Shown: piece by piece, positions 37,201 through 43,625 of the stretch
Numbering within the stretch: position 1 is the first letter of the stretch
How the letters are laid out: each line of letters starts with the position of its first letter
From: Marinifilum sp.
GTDB taxonomy: Bacteria; Bacteroidota; Bacteroidia; Bacteroidales; CG2-30-32-10
Assembly: GCA_020718065.1 (NCBI GenBank)
Contig: DYDE01000018.1
Location: forward strand, 1 to 43,625
Direction of reading: 5' to 3'
DNA length: 43,625 nucleotides
Made by a program: the position numbers and the translations under genes
Notes under the pieces: generated by a model
Seen by the model: the letters and a program-made list of their open reading frames with translations, nothing else
Told to the model about the DNA's origin: nothing
The model's database searches: none

Positions 37201-37967
37201 GTAATGTTATCCACTTCCTTTTGGAGCAAATCATTTGGGAGGCGATATTCAGGAATGCCATATCTAAGCCATCCACCTGCCTTGGGACTTGCTTCATAAA
37301 TATCCACCTGATGCCCTTCTTTTAATAGAAAAAAAGCTGATGATAAACCTGCAGGTCCTGCACCTATAACAGCTACTTTTTTACCTGTAGAAGATTTTAT
37401 TTTAGGAATATATTTATCAGGGGAATCAATATCATAATCAGCAGCAAATCGTTTCATATAATCAATTCCCACTGCTGCATTTTCTCCTAAAAGACCACGT
37501 CGACAAGCAACTTCGCATGGACGAACACAAACTCTACCACATATTGCAGGCAAAGGATTGGTTTCCTTTATTAAAGCAACAGCATCGTGATACATTCCTT
37601 TTTCTATCAATGAAATATATCCTTGAACATCCACACCTGCAGGACAAGTTTGTTTGCAGGGACCCATACAATCAGCATAGTGATTACTTAAGAGTAAATC
37701 CAATGCGGTTTTACGAGCTTTAATAACTTTTGTGCTTTTTGTTTCTATCTTCATTCCTTCAGTTATCAATGTAGAACATGCTGGTTGAAGCGTTTTCATT
37801 CCTTCAATTTCAACAACACAGACATAACACGAAGAAAAAGGTTCCAGACGATCATCATTACATAAAGTTGGGATTTCAATACCATTTCTTTTAGCAAGAG
37901 TAAGAATGCTTTCGTCTTTGTTTCCTTTAACAGGCTTACCGTTTAATATAACATTTAGTTCGTTCAT
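34275..37967 (-). CDS. Fused NuoG/GltD-like NADPH-flavin Fe-S oxidoreductase
   Basis: This 1230-residue cytoplasmic protein joins several redox modules. A [2Fe-2S] ferredoxin domain has Cys36, 47, 50 and 64. A GltD-type domain follows: Cys100, 104 and 108, CGRVCVRPCEVAC, the FAD loop GAGPAG (202-207) and the NADPH loop GGGNTA (334-339). Two [4Fe-4S] clusters lie at 633-643 and 676-686. A NuoG/formate-dehydrogenase-like domain carries CYYCSIGC (711-718) and LC (746). The residue that should be the catalytic Cys/Sec (about 826-832) is replaced by SSFHYLERG. No [FeFe]-hydrogenase H-cluster motif exists. With the NuoE- and NuoF-like genes just upstream it most likely exchanges electrons among NADH, NADPH and ferredoxin, like the Nfn and Sporomusa-type Stn transhydrogenases. 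The exact reaction is inferred. Confidence 0.85.
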   Translation of the reverse strand: MNELNVILNGKPVKGNKDESILTLAKRNGIEIPTLCNDDRLEPFSSCYVCVVEIEGMKTLQPACSTLITEGMKIETKSTKVIKARKTALDLLLSNHYADCMGPCKQTCPAGVDVQGYISLIEKGMYHDAVALIKETNPLPAICGRVCVRPCEVACRRGLLGENAAVGIDYMKRFAADYDIDSPDKYIPKIKSSTGKKVAVIGAGPAGLSSAFFLLKEGHQVDIYEASPKAGGWLRYGIPEYRLPNDLLQKEVDNITELGAKIFYNQRLGENISYKNIESKYDATILAIGCQGGTSIGCEGDDAENVFSGIDFLKKMELSGKKYDFSGKTIAVIGGGNTAMDCCRSSLRCGAKKVMVIYRRTENEMPANPIEIHESKLEGVEYMFLTAPVKVNKDEQGKLKSIKCIKMELGEPDASGRRRPVPVKGSEIDVEVDFALAAIGQKTVADFLKDINENTQKGELIINKWGDIDADPSTLQTKIENIFAAGDGVTGAATLIQAIAQAKVAFLSCHQFLSNQPLVPERKEFLSKKENFKLQLLDDFVGKFAKQNREEMPTLEPNERNNFKEVELGYASEQIVRKEAQRCLECGCVEYFTCDLKKYSTEYEADQKHYEGQFKESEVDFRHPFIEIDNNKCILCSRCIRICREVVGANALGLINRGFDTYVAPSMQERLQDTTCESCGLCISACPTGAITENFKFKPGPLKLNSIQTICYYCSIGCEISLHYKNNYFMKVTGCKGKVNMDGNLCKYPKFGYNVLNSLNRIKKPLLKVNGKFKEIEFDEAFNIIVDKIKKVGADENSFFAGARLSNEEMYLVQKLARIGAKTNNISSFHYLERGMGYMLNSKFNTPFEDLKGTSKIYLIGSETNMDNAVAGFIIQNNHFRKEIPLELITIHSDSAMKHKVDSLIQIKSYYYFIKAVNHYLVSNKLENKLFINDNCIDFDEYKQSLIAEEYEDLCKNAGLSKENIKNFANDYNKQMNAIIVFSEKEVSANTSYELFNLAMITGKLGKTSNGLVSLKEKNNSQGLFDMGVFSNIGVGGVTITDESIQKKMKEKWNVNSIPAKFNEQQRLLLEKGNVKNIFIFGEDPIGCAIDKVLVSKWFNNTEFLMVQDYFLTETAQKANLVLPSSFPFEQGGSFTNTQKVYQKFEASKETNIEYPSYRQLIKLLNKFESNGLTDVEDVMMEIISLLPDEESDNKHFVFTNEDNSNRMFNFGCDALVKTFEEEFNQAFIE

Positions 37968-38002
37968 GTTTCTATTTAGTTTTTTCCTATTTTTAATATA
38001 AT

Positions 38003-39781
38003 TTACCTAACAGTAATTGCTTCAAATTTGCATTTTGAAAAACACATACCACACTTGATACACATTTCCTGTTTTATTACATGAATTAATTTACGTTCTC
38101 CATCAATAGCATCAACAGGGCAAACTTTTTTACATAACATACAACCAGTGCATTTATCTGGTATAATTTCAAATGTAAGTAACGCTTTACAACTCTTCGA
38201 AGGACATTTTTTATCCCGAATATGTGCTTCATATTCATCCTTGAAATATTTTATAGTAGTAAGAACTGGATTGGGAGCTGTTTGTCCCAATCCACAAAGA
38301 GAACTATCCTTAATCTGATTTGAAAGTTCAATAAGTGTATCAATATCACTTTCCTTTCCTTCACCTTCGGTAATTCTGGTTAATATTTCGAGCATACGCT
38401 GTGTTCCTATTCTGCAAAAAGTACATTTTCCACATGATTCTTTTTTGGTGAAATCAAGAAAGAATCTTGCCATATCAACCATACATGTGGTTTCGTCCAT
38501 CACCACCATTCCTCCAGAACCCATAATGGCACCAGTAGCATTTACAGAATCGTAATCAACTATTGTATCTGCAAGATATTCTGGAATACATCCACCAGAA
38601 GGACCACCCAACTGAACTGCTTTGAATTTTTTATCATTTATAATTCCTCCACCTAGTTTAAATACAATATCTCTTATTGTAATTCCCATGGGAACTTCAA
38701 CCAAACCACCGTTTTTAATCTTTCCTGTCAAAGCAAATACTTTTGTTCCTTTGCTTTTTTCAGTACCATATTTTGCAAATGCAGTAGCCCCATTTAGTAT
38801 GATCCAAGGTATATTTGCAAAAGTTTCAACATTATTAATATTCGTTGGCTTTCTCCATAATCCTGAAGCAGCAGGAAAAGGTGGGCGTTTACGAGGCATT
38901 CCTCTTTGACCTTCAATAGATGCGATTAATGCTGTTTCTTCTCCACAAACAAAAGCACCAGCACCTTCTTTTATGTGAATATCAAAATCAAACCCTTCAA
39001 TACCAAAAATATTTTTACCCAGATACCCTTTCTTACGGGCTTGGTCCATTGCTATATTTAATCTTTTAATTGCAAGAGGATATTCAGCTCTGCAATATAT
39101 CCATCCTTCAGAAGCTTCAATGGCATACGCCCCGATTATCATACCTTCTAAAACAGAGTGAGGATCTCCTTCCAATACGGAGCGATCCATAAAAGCACCA
39201 GGATCACCTTCGTCAGCATTACAAATAATGTATTTAATATCTGATTTATTATTATTGGCAAAACGCCATTTCAAGCCTGTAGAGAAACCTCCACCGCCAC
39301 GACCTCTTAATCCGGAGTCCATGACAGTTTGTATAACTTCTGTTCTTGATATATTTTGTGTACTTATTTTTTCAATTGATTTATAGCCATTTCTTGCCTG
39401 ATATTCTTCTATAGACTCAGGATCCATATAACCACAATTACGCAAAGCTATTTTAACCTGTCCTTCAAAGAAATTTTTATCTTTTGTTACAAATAAATCC
39501 GTTTTTACAACATATTCTTTTATAGGTGTGGCATTTTGAATATGTTTTTCAAGAATTTCAGTTGCTGTTGCTTCTGTAACATCTCCATAAATGTATGAAC
39601 CATTATTGTCAATTATTTCTACCAATGGTTCTCTGAAACACATACCAATACAACTTGTTTTTTTTAATTCAAACTGAAGATTCTGGTTTTCCTTTAATTG
39701 TTTAATTTTTTCATATACTTTTCCTGCACCTGCTGCTAAACCGCAACTACCTAATCCAACTATTACTTTTGTATTTTCCAT
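38003..39781 (-). CDS. NuoF/HydB-like NADH-binding flavin Fe-S subunit
   Basis: This 592-residue protein has an N-terminal thioredoxin-like ferredoxin (Cys13, Cys44, Cys48 in GSCGLAAGA and TSCIGMCF). Next is the NuoF core with the FMN/NADH loop GLRGRGGGGFSTG (157-169), CNADEGDPGAFMDR and a [4Fe-4S] site in CGKCTFC plus Cys496. A C-terminal two-cluster ferredoxin has CTGCMLCKKVC (544-554) and CIKCGMCFSKC (574-584). These extensions distinguish it from complex I NuoF and match HydB-type subunits of soluble bifurcating enzymes. It is the middle gene of a three-gene operon, with gaps of 43 and 35 bp. It should be the NADH-oxidising or NAD-reducing port. Confidence 0.9.
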   Translation of the reverse strand: MENTKVIVGLGSCGLAAGAGKVYEKIKQLKENQNLQFELKKTSCIGMCFREPLVEIIDNNGSYIYGDVTEATATEILEKHIQNATPIKEYVVKTDLFVTKDKNFFEGQVKIALRNCGYMDPESIEEYQARNGYKSIEKISTQNISRTEVIQTVMDSGLRGRGGGGFSTGLKWRFANNNKSDIKYIICNADEGDPGAFMDRSVLEGDPHSVLEGMIIGAYAIEASEGWIYCRAEYPLAIKRLNIAMDQARKKGYLGKNIFGIEGFDFDIHIKEGAGAFVCGEETALIASIEGQRGMPRKRPPFPAASGLWRKPTNINNVETFANIPWIILNGATAFAKYGTEKSKGTKVFALTGKIKNGGLVEVPMGITIRDIVFKLGGGIINDKKFKAVQLGGPSGGCIPEYLADTIVDYDSVNATGAIMGSGGMVVMDETTCMVDMARFFLDFTKKESCGKCTFCRIGTQRMLEILTRITEGEGKESDIDTLIELSNQIKDSSLCGLGQTAPNPVLTTIKYFKDEYEAHIRDKKCPSKSCKALLTFEIIPDKCTGCMLCKKVCPVDAIDGERKLIHVIKQEMCIKCGMCFSKCKFEAITVR

Positions 39782-39824
39782 GAGTAAGTTGTTTGTTATT
39801 TAAAATACTTTATTTATAATAAAA

Positions 39825-40358
39825 TCAATTTTTACAAGGCGTCCCTGTTTCCGTTTCCCTTATTTTGCGTATCACATCAACAGCGGATTTACCTGTGAGT
39901 TTTCCAAAAGTATCATTACCTATCATCATTACAGGAGCAAGCGAGCAACAACCAAGACAAGCAACTGATTCGAGTGTAAATAAATTATCTGGCGTAGTTT
40001 CTCCATCTTTCACTTTTAATTCTTCTACCAGAGCATCTGTAATTGCAGTAGCATTTTGAACGTGACAGGCTGTCCCGTGACATACTTTTATGATGTGTTT
40101 TCCAACTGGATGCAATCGAAATTGAGCATAAAAACTTGCAACACCATACATATCACTTAATTTCAAATCTGTTTCTTTTGCAAGTTTATTGAATGCAGCT
40201 CTTGGAATATAACCATAAGTTTCCTGAGTCTTCTGAAGAATAGGAATCATATTGCCCTTTACATTTTTGTATTTGGTAATGATAGGATCAATAAGAGATA
40301 AGTCTATATTATCTGACTCCAAAACAACTTCTTCTTTTTTAATTCTTTCTATACGCAT
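39825..40358 (-). CDS. NuoE/HydC-like [2Fe-2S] subunit
   Basis: This 177-residue thioredoxin-fold ferredoxin has the four ligands CHGTAC (Cys93, Cys98) and CLGCC (Cys134, Cys138), as in NuoE and HydC. Residues 1-85 form the usual helical N-terminus (ITKYKNVKGNMIPILQKTQ). It is the first gene of the operon with the NuoF-like and NuoG/GltD-like subunits and probably relays electrons between them. The gene begins about 40 bases after a candidate promoter. Confidence 0.9.
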   Translation of the reverse strand: MRIERIKKEEVVLESDNIDLSLIDPIITKYKNVKGNMIPILQKTQETYGYIPRAAFNKLAKETDLKLSDMYGVASFYAQFRLHPVGKHIIKVCHGTACHVQNATAITDALVEELKVKDGETTPDNLFTLESVACLGCCSLAPVMMIGNDTFGKLTGKSAVDVIRKIRETETGTPCKN

Positions 40359-40394
40359 ATAAGACTATGTTAATTTTTGTGAAAAGTAAAAAAA

Positions 40395-40425
40395 AAAATC
40401 TATTTAAAACAAAATTTTCAAACAA
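40395..40425 (-). promoter_or_regulatory. Candidate promoter of the NuoEFG-like operon
   Basis: On the minus strand TAGATTTT (40395..40402) is a near-match to TAnnTTTG, and TTG (40423..40425) lies 20 bp upstream. The final G of the -7 element is missing, so support is moderate at best. The site is the only candidate before the operon. Confidence 0.35.
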
Positions 40426-40480
40426 CTTATTTTTTAAAATAAATTTGTTTAACTCGATTATTTTTTTATAACTATTTTAT

Positions 40481-40514
40481 AAAAAAACACCCATAATATT
40501 AAAAATTAAGGGTG
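40481..40514 (-). terminator. Factor-independent terminator of the amylase gene
   Basis: On the minus strand, 26 bp after the amylase stop, CACCC and GGGTG pair across an AT-rich, partly self-complementary loop (40488..40514) and are followed by seven T residues (40487 down to 40481). This is the clearest terminator in the window. Confidence 0.7.
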
Positions 40515-40540
40515 CTTTCAATCGTAAGGCATTATAAATT

Positions 40541-42040
40541 TTATTTGAGTATTAGCGCACTCTTTCTATTCATTTTAATTTGGAAAACGCCATTGTTAAC
40601 AGAAATTTTTTCTCCGGTAAGTTGACAAGTTAATATAGCATAATCAAGCATTTCTTTAACTCTACCCGGAACCTGATCGTTGGAAATAATTGGTATTCTC
40701 AAAGGATCAGACATATCTAACCAGCCATTGTGGATAACAGTAATTATTACATTATCCTCTATATATCTTAAAAATGCCAATACAAAACTATCAACATACA
40801 AGCAAACAAAATTACCACAAGTAAGTGCATCATTTGTTTTTCTGATTTTAATAAGTTTCTGGGTATGTTCGAATAATTCTTTTTCAAATTGATAATTAGG
40901 TTTAACATTATATTTGGCATCAAATAAACTCCAATCAAAGTCTCTGCGATTATCCGGATCTCCCCATCCTTCCATCCCATATTCTGTTCCATAATAAATT
41001 TGTGGTATTCCCCTTATGGTAAATAAAAATGATAATGCAAGTTTTAAAATCCAAACAGCACGTTCTCTGTTTTCTTCGCCCCCAACATACTTCAATGCAA
41101 GGCTCATAAAGCGTGCTTCCAAATCATGATTATCAAGTAAGGTTACTAATTTATTGTGGTTTGTATAGTGGGTATCTCTTTCTAAAATGCCAGTGCCAGA
41201 ATTAAAAGGGGTAACAAATGTAGTTAACGGATTTCCGTATATAAAAACATTTTTAATTGCCATTTGCATTGGAAAATCAAATAAACCATCAAAAGCAAAA
41301 TTTTCTTGATATTGGGATATTGAATCAATATCAAATTCTAAAACTTCACCAATAAGACTTACATCTGGATGATCGCCTTTAACCTGATTTTTAAAATGAG
41401 TCCAGAATACTTTTTCTACGTGGCGGGCTGTATCCATTCTTATAGCATCAATCCCTGTTTCTTCAATCCAAGAAAGTATTGTTGTAATATGATAATCTGA
41501 TACATCAATCATATCGAGATTAAAGTCGGGTAGCCCTGACAATTGCCCTTTAATTGTATCAGAACCAGAGTCCATTTGCAAATTAAACCACTCTTTTTTA
41601 ATTGGTGTTGGATTTGGTTCTCCAGTTAATGTAGGATGGCTATAACCGGTATGATTTACTACCATGTCCAATACTATTTTTAAGCCATTACGATGCACCT
41701 CATCAACAAAATCTTTTAAATAATATTTGCTTCCTTTTTCATATTTCCCGTTATCAATATAAAGGTGTGGGTCAACTGCATTAAAATCTAAAGTCCAGTA
41801 ACCATGATAACCAGTTTCATCGGGAGAAATGCTTGGCGTTTGTAAATATACCGGAGTAATCCACACTGCTGTTACACCAAGTTTTTTTAGATAAGGTAAT
41901 TTTTCTATTAACCCATCAAAATTTCCACCATGAAAAGCACGGGGTTTTGATTTGTCCACATCTTTTATATCCGGATTGTGTTTTCCATAAAATCTATCTG
42001 TTAACACAAAATAGATTACATCGTCTTGATTAATTGCCAT
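40541..42040 (-). CDS. GH13 family alpha-amylase-type enzyme, cytoplasmic
   Basis: This 499-residue (beta/alpha)8 glycosidase has the conserved GH13 regions: DMVVNHTG (about 125-132), GIDAIRMDTARH with nucleophile Asp203, GEV with acid/base Glu232, and DNHD with Asp306. No signal peptide is present, so it acts in the cytoplasm, presumably on maltodextrins or stored glucan. The subtype (cyclomaltodextrinase, alpha-amylase or other) cannot be decided from these motifs. The C-terminal beta domain ends the protein. It has a -7 element upstream and a good terminator downstream, so it is transcribed alone. Confidence 0.88.
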   Translation of the reverse strand: MAINQDDVIYFVLTDRFYGKHNPDIKDVDKSKPRAFHGGNFDGLIEKLPYLKKLGVTAVWITPVYLQTPSISPDETGYHGYWTLDFNAVDPHLYIDNGKYEKGSKYYLKDFVDEVHRNGLKIVLDMVVNHTGYSHPTLTGEPNPTPIKKEWFNLQMDSGSDTIKGQLSGLPDFNLDMIDVSDYHITTILSWIEETGIDAIRMDTARHVEKVFWTHFKNQVKGDHPDVSLIGEVLEFDIDSISQYQENFAFDGLFDFPMQMAIKNVFIYGNPLTTFVTPFNSGTGILERDTHYTNHNKLVTLLDNHDLEARFMSLALKYVGGEENRERAVWILKLALSFLFTIRGIPQIYYGTEYGMEGWGDPDNRRDFDWSLFDAKYNVKPNYQFEKELFEHTQKLIKIRKTNDALTCGNFVCLYVDSFVLAFLRYIEDNVIITVIHNGWLDMSDPLRIPIISNDQVPGRVKEMLDYAILTCQLTGEKISVNNGVFQIKMNRKSALILK

Positions 42041-42086
42041 AACAGTGCCCTTTCTTGTTTTATGTGTTTAATCGAAATTTATCATT

Positions 42087-42094
42087 CAAATATA
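42087..42094 (-). promoter_or_regulatory. Predicted -7 element of the amylase gene
   Basis: On the minus strand TATATTTG matches TAnnTTTG, 46 bases before the ATG at 42040. No -33 element was recognised. Confidence 0.4.
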
Positions 42095-42205
42095 ATTAAA
42101 AAATTTAAATTTATTATTAAAATTTTATTTAACTCTTACTTTTCTACTTATTGTATCATATATACTATATATATTATCTTGATTTTTTTATTTATTTATT
42201 ATAAG

Positions 42206-42320
42206 AGCTTCTAAAAATTAGATTTTTTGAGGTGGACAAAATTTTAAAACCGGAGTTTACATTAGTAAATGAGGATTTTAAAATTGAAGTCCAACGAAGA
42301 AAAAGCAATTTATAGAAGTC
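42206..42320. repeat. 115-bp imperfect palindrome
   Basis: The outer arms AGCTTCTAAAAATT (42206..42219) and AATTTATAGAAGTC (42307..42320), and the inner arms GGACAAAATTTTAAAAC and GATTTTAAAATTGAAGTCC, are complementary with mismatches around a centre near 42262. The whole 115 bp could fold into one long hairpin. It ends 3 bp from the stop of the C1 peptidase gene. It encodes nothing and looks like a small dispersed palindromic element, though only one copy is in the window. Confidence 0.6.
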
Positions 42321-42323
42321 CCG

Positions 42324-43496
42324 TTATAAATTTAATTTTTTCTTTATATCAGCAGGGATTACATCTTTATGAACAAGTATTGCAACGGTTTTCAATCGGA
42401 CAAAAGAATCGGACATGTACAAAAATCCACCAATAGAATTTGATTTTATTCCCCAAGAGTTTTTTACATAATAATAAATAGTGCCTTTTTCGTCTTTAAC
42501 CATTCCGACAAAATGCATCAGATGATCGTCGGTTGTAGAATAATTATTAAAACAGTCCTGACGCATTTGTTGGGTTACCTTTTTTTCTGATTCAGGATAT
42601 TCAAATATACTTTCTTTTTGTTCAGTGCTTCTGTCATCCCAATTGAGCAATGGCAAAACTGCAACCGTTTTCTTATGTTTAAATTCCTTTTCGCTAACAT
42701 CTCCATCCCAACAAACAGAATAGCCTTTTTTTAATGAATTTTCAATTATAAACATTAGTTCATCAATGGGCAGATTATAATATTCCCAACTTGACCAGTT
42801 GTCGGGAATTTCTAATACAAATTTTGAATAAAATGGATGATGAGAATAGGATGTTAATTCAACATAATCATCAGGATTAATTCCAACAACATCTGTAGAA
42901 AATGTTTTTGGATTATATTTCTTATTTTTTAAATCAAAAGACGCTGGTTTTTGTCCAAGGTAAGCTTTGAGGATTCCGTCAATTGCTTCTTTCCAATTTG
43001 GTTTTATTGTACCGTCTTTTTTTGCTATGCTGGATATTGCAGCCTTCAACATATCGTCCATATCAGAATGATCTGGTAATATTTCCTCCTCATTAAGACC
43101 ACTATAGATATCTTCTGGCAAAGCACCAAATAACTTAAGTACATTCATAACATCATGAGCCTGGCCACCGCAACTAAATGAATAGTTGCCATGCATACGA
43201 ACATATTTCTCAGCTTTGAGAAGATAATTCTGATAAATAAAAAAAGCTTCTGAAATATTCATTGAATCTTTGCCTACCCTCAGCATTTCGGTTTCAATGA
43301 AAGAAGTTGCGGCATAGCTCCAACAGGTTCCGGTTTGTGCCTGACTCTTAACTGAGGTAGTTTTTACTTCATTAATCTTTTCGAATATGTAACCTTTTGG
43401 TTTTTCTTGAGCAAAAAGTGAGTTTAAAGCTACGTTGAATAATAAAAAGCTTATAACAATTATTGCTTTTCGACTATTTTTATTCATAAATCTCAT
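42324..43496 (-). CDS. Exported C1-family (bleomycin hydrolase-like) cysteine peptidase
   Basis: This 390-residue peptidase has a signal peptide (NSRKAIIVISFLLFNVALNS, cut near FAQ). Translation may start at 43496 or at the second ATG, 43487 (MNKNSRK). The catalytic set is complete: Gln52 and Cys58 in QAQTGTCWSYAA, the His in DHLMHFVGM, and the Asn in VKNSWG. The insertion around FSCGGQAHDVMNVLKLFGALPE and the overall length place it in the C1B/aminopeptidase C-like group. Unlike the cytoplasmic bleomycin hydrolases, it carries an export signal. It is the last complete gene, running toward the amylase. Confidence 0.88.
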   Translation of the reverse strand: MRFMNKNSRKAIIVISFLLFNVALNSLFAQEKPKGYIFEKINEVKTTSVKSQAQTGTCWSYAATSFIETEMLRVGKDSMNISEAFFIYQNYLLKAEKYVRMHGNYSFSCGGQAHDVMNVLKLFGALPEDIYSGLNEEEILPDHSDMDDMLKAAISSIAKKDGTIKPNWKEAIDGILKAYLGQKPASFDLKNKKYNPKTFSTDVVGINPDDYVELTSYSHHPFYSKFVLEIPDNWSSWEYYNLPIDELMFIIENSLKKGYSVCWDGDVSEKEFKHKKTVAVLPLLNWDDRSTEQKESIFEYPESEKKVTQQMRQDCFNNYSTTDDHLMHFVGMVKDEKGTIYYYVKNSWGIKSNSIGGFLYMSDSFVRLKTVAILVHKDVIPADIKKKLNL

Positions 43497-43577
43497 TTTT
43501 TTATTAAATTAATATTATTTGGTTGTAAATTTAGTATAAAAAAACCTAAAATTATTAATGTTTGCTATGATAAATTA

Positions 43578-43617
43578 TACCAAGTTGCGTTCTAATATAG
43601 AATAATTTATTATCTTT
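43578..43617. repeat. Right terminal copy of the dispersed inverted repeat
   Basis: This is the exact inverted copy of 1..40. Its first 15 bases (TACCAAGTTGCGTTC) equal one end of the element at 19435..19560. The window continues 8 bases beyond it. The flank toward the C1 peptidase gene is unique sequence, so the outer edge of the repeat is probably 43578. Confidence 0.9.
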
Positions 43618-43625
43618 GCTTAAAA

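Noticed and set aside
34275-37967. Formate dehydrogenase catalytic subunit
   Set aside because: The Cys/Sec-His metal site is replaced by SSFHYLERG, although the nearby cluster motif is kept.
34275-40358. [FeFe]-hydrogenase HydABC
   Set aside because: NuoE- and NuoF-like subunits fit, but no H-cluster cysteine motifs occur in the large subunit.
1-43625. The whole window as one composite transposon bounded by inverted repeats
   Set aside because: No transposase is present and the content includes core genes (mfd, guaB, engB, trmN6); contig breakage at a multicopy repeat is simpler.

Overview
The window is AT-rich DNA from a member of the Bacteroidota, probably an uncultured and at least partly anaerobic lineage. 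Four things point there. Secreted proteins carry type IX secretion C-terminal sorting domains. Lipoproteins with PKD, FISUMP and PQQ-like repeats are common. A periplasmic two-propeller hybrid sensor kinase is present. Many genes are preceded by the phylum-specific -7 element TAnnTTTG. No rRNA, tRNA, CRISPR array, phage module or complete IS transposase was seen. Both window ends lie inside copies of one inverted repeat, so this looks like a contig that broke at a dispersed repeat.

Layout. 1-8.2 kb: a T9SS-exported BNR/sialidase-like protein, the tRNA methyltransferase TrmN6, three tandem paralogous PKD lipoproteins with a 43-bp hairpin array before the third, and the ribosome-assembly GTPase EngB. 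8.4-20.4 kb: Mfd and an IMP dehydrogenase mixed with secreted proteins (a 14-blade YCF48-like propeller, a FISUMP lipoprotein, a PQQ-like lipoprotein, a DUF6624 protein), then a MazG-like pyrophosphohydrolase overlapping a broken HAD phosphatase gene. 20.4-25.6 kb: an accessory stretch with a 21-bp palindromic minisatellite, an S41 protease, a DUF3795 protein, a toroid-fold protein and a STAS-like protein. 25.6-29.8 kb: the hybrid sensor kinase, cut by one in-frame TAA inside its ATPase domain. 29.9-40.4 kb: a redox block. 40.5-43.6 kb: a cytoplasmic GH13 amylase and an exported C1 cysteine peptidase.

How the genes work together. The clearest functional unit is 29.9-40.4 kb, all on the minus strand. 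A NuoE-like, a NuoF-like and a very large fused NuoG/GltD-like protein form a probable soluble flavin/Fe-S complex that would link NADH, NADPH and ferredoxin. It is followed by a rubrerythrin-type ferritin-like protein, an SH3-like secreted protein, and a three-gene proton-translocating transhydrogenase (PntAA, PntAB, PntB). The large subunit lacks a catalytic Cys/Sec in its molybdopterin-like domain and has no H-cluster motifs, so neither formate dehydrogenase nor hydrogenase fits well.

The most unusual observation is at 19.4-19.6 kb. A 126-bp element with 15-bp terminal inverted repeats sits inside HAD motif IV, flanked by a TCA/TCA duplication. It adds whole codons and no stop. Its terminal sequence is the same one that bounds the window as a 40-bp inverted repeat. 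It resembles a MITE or, in behaviour, the in-frame coding palindromes of Rickettsia.
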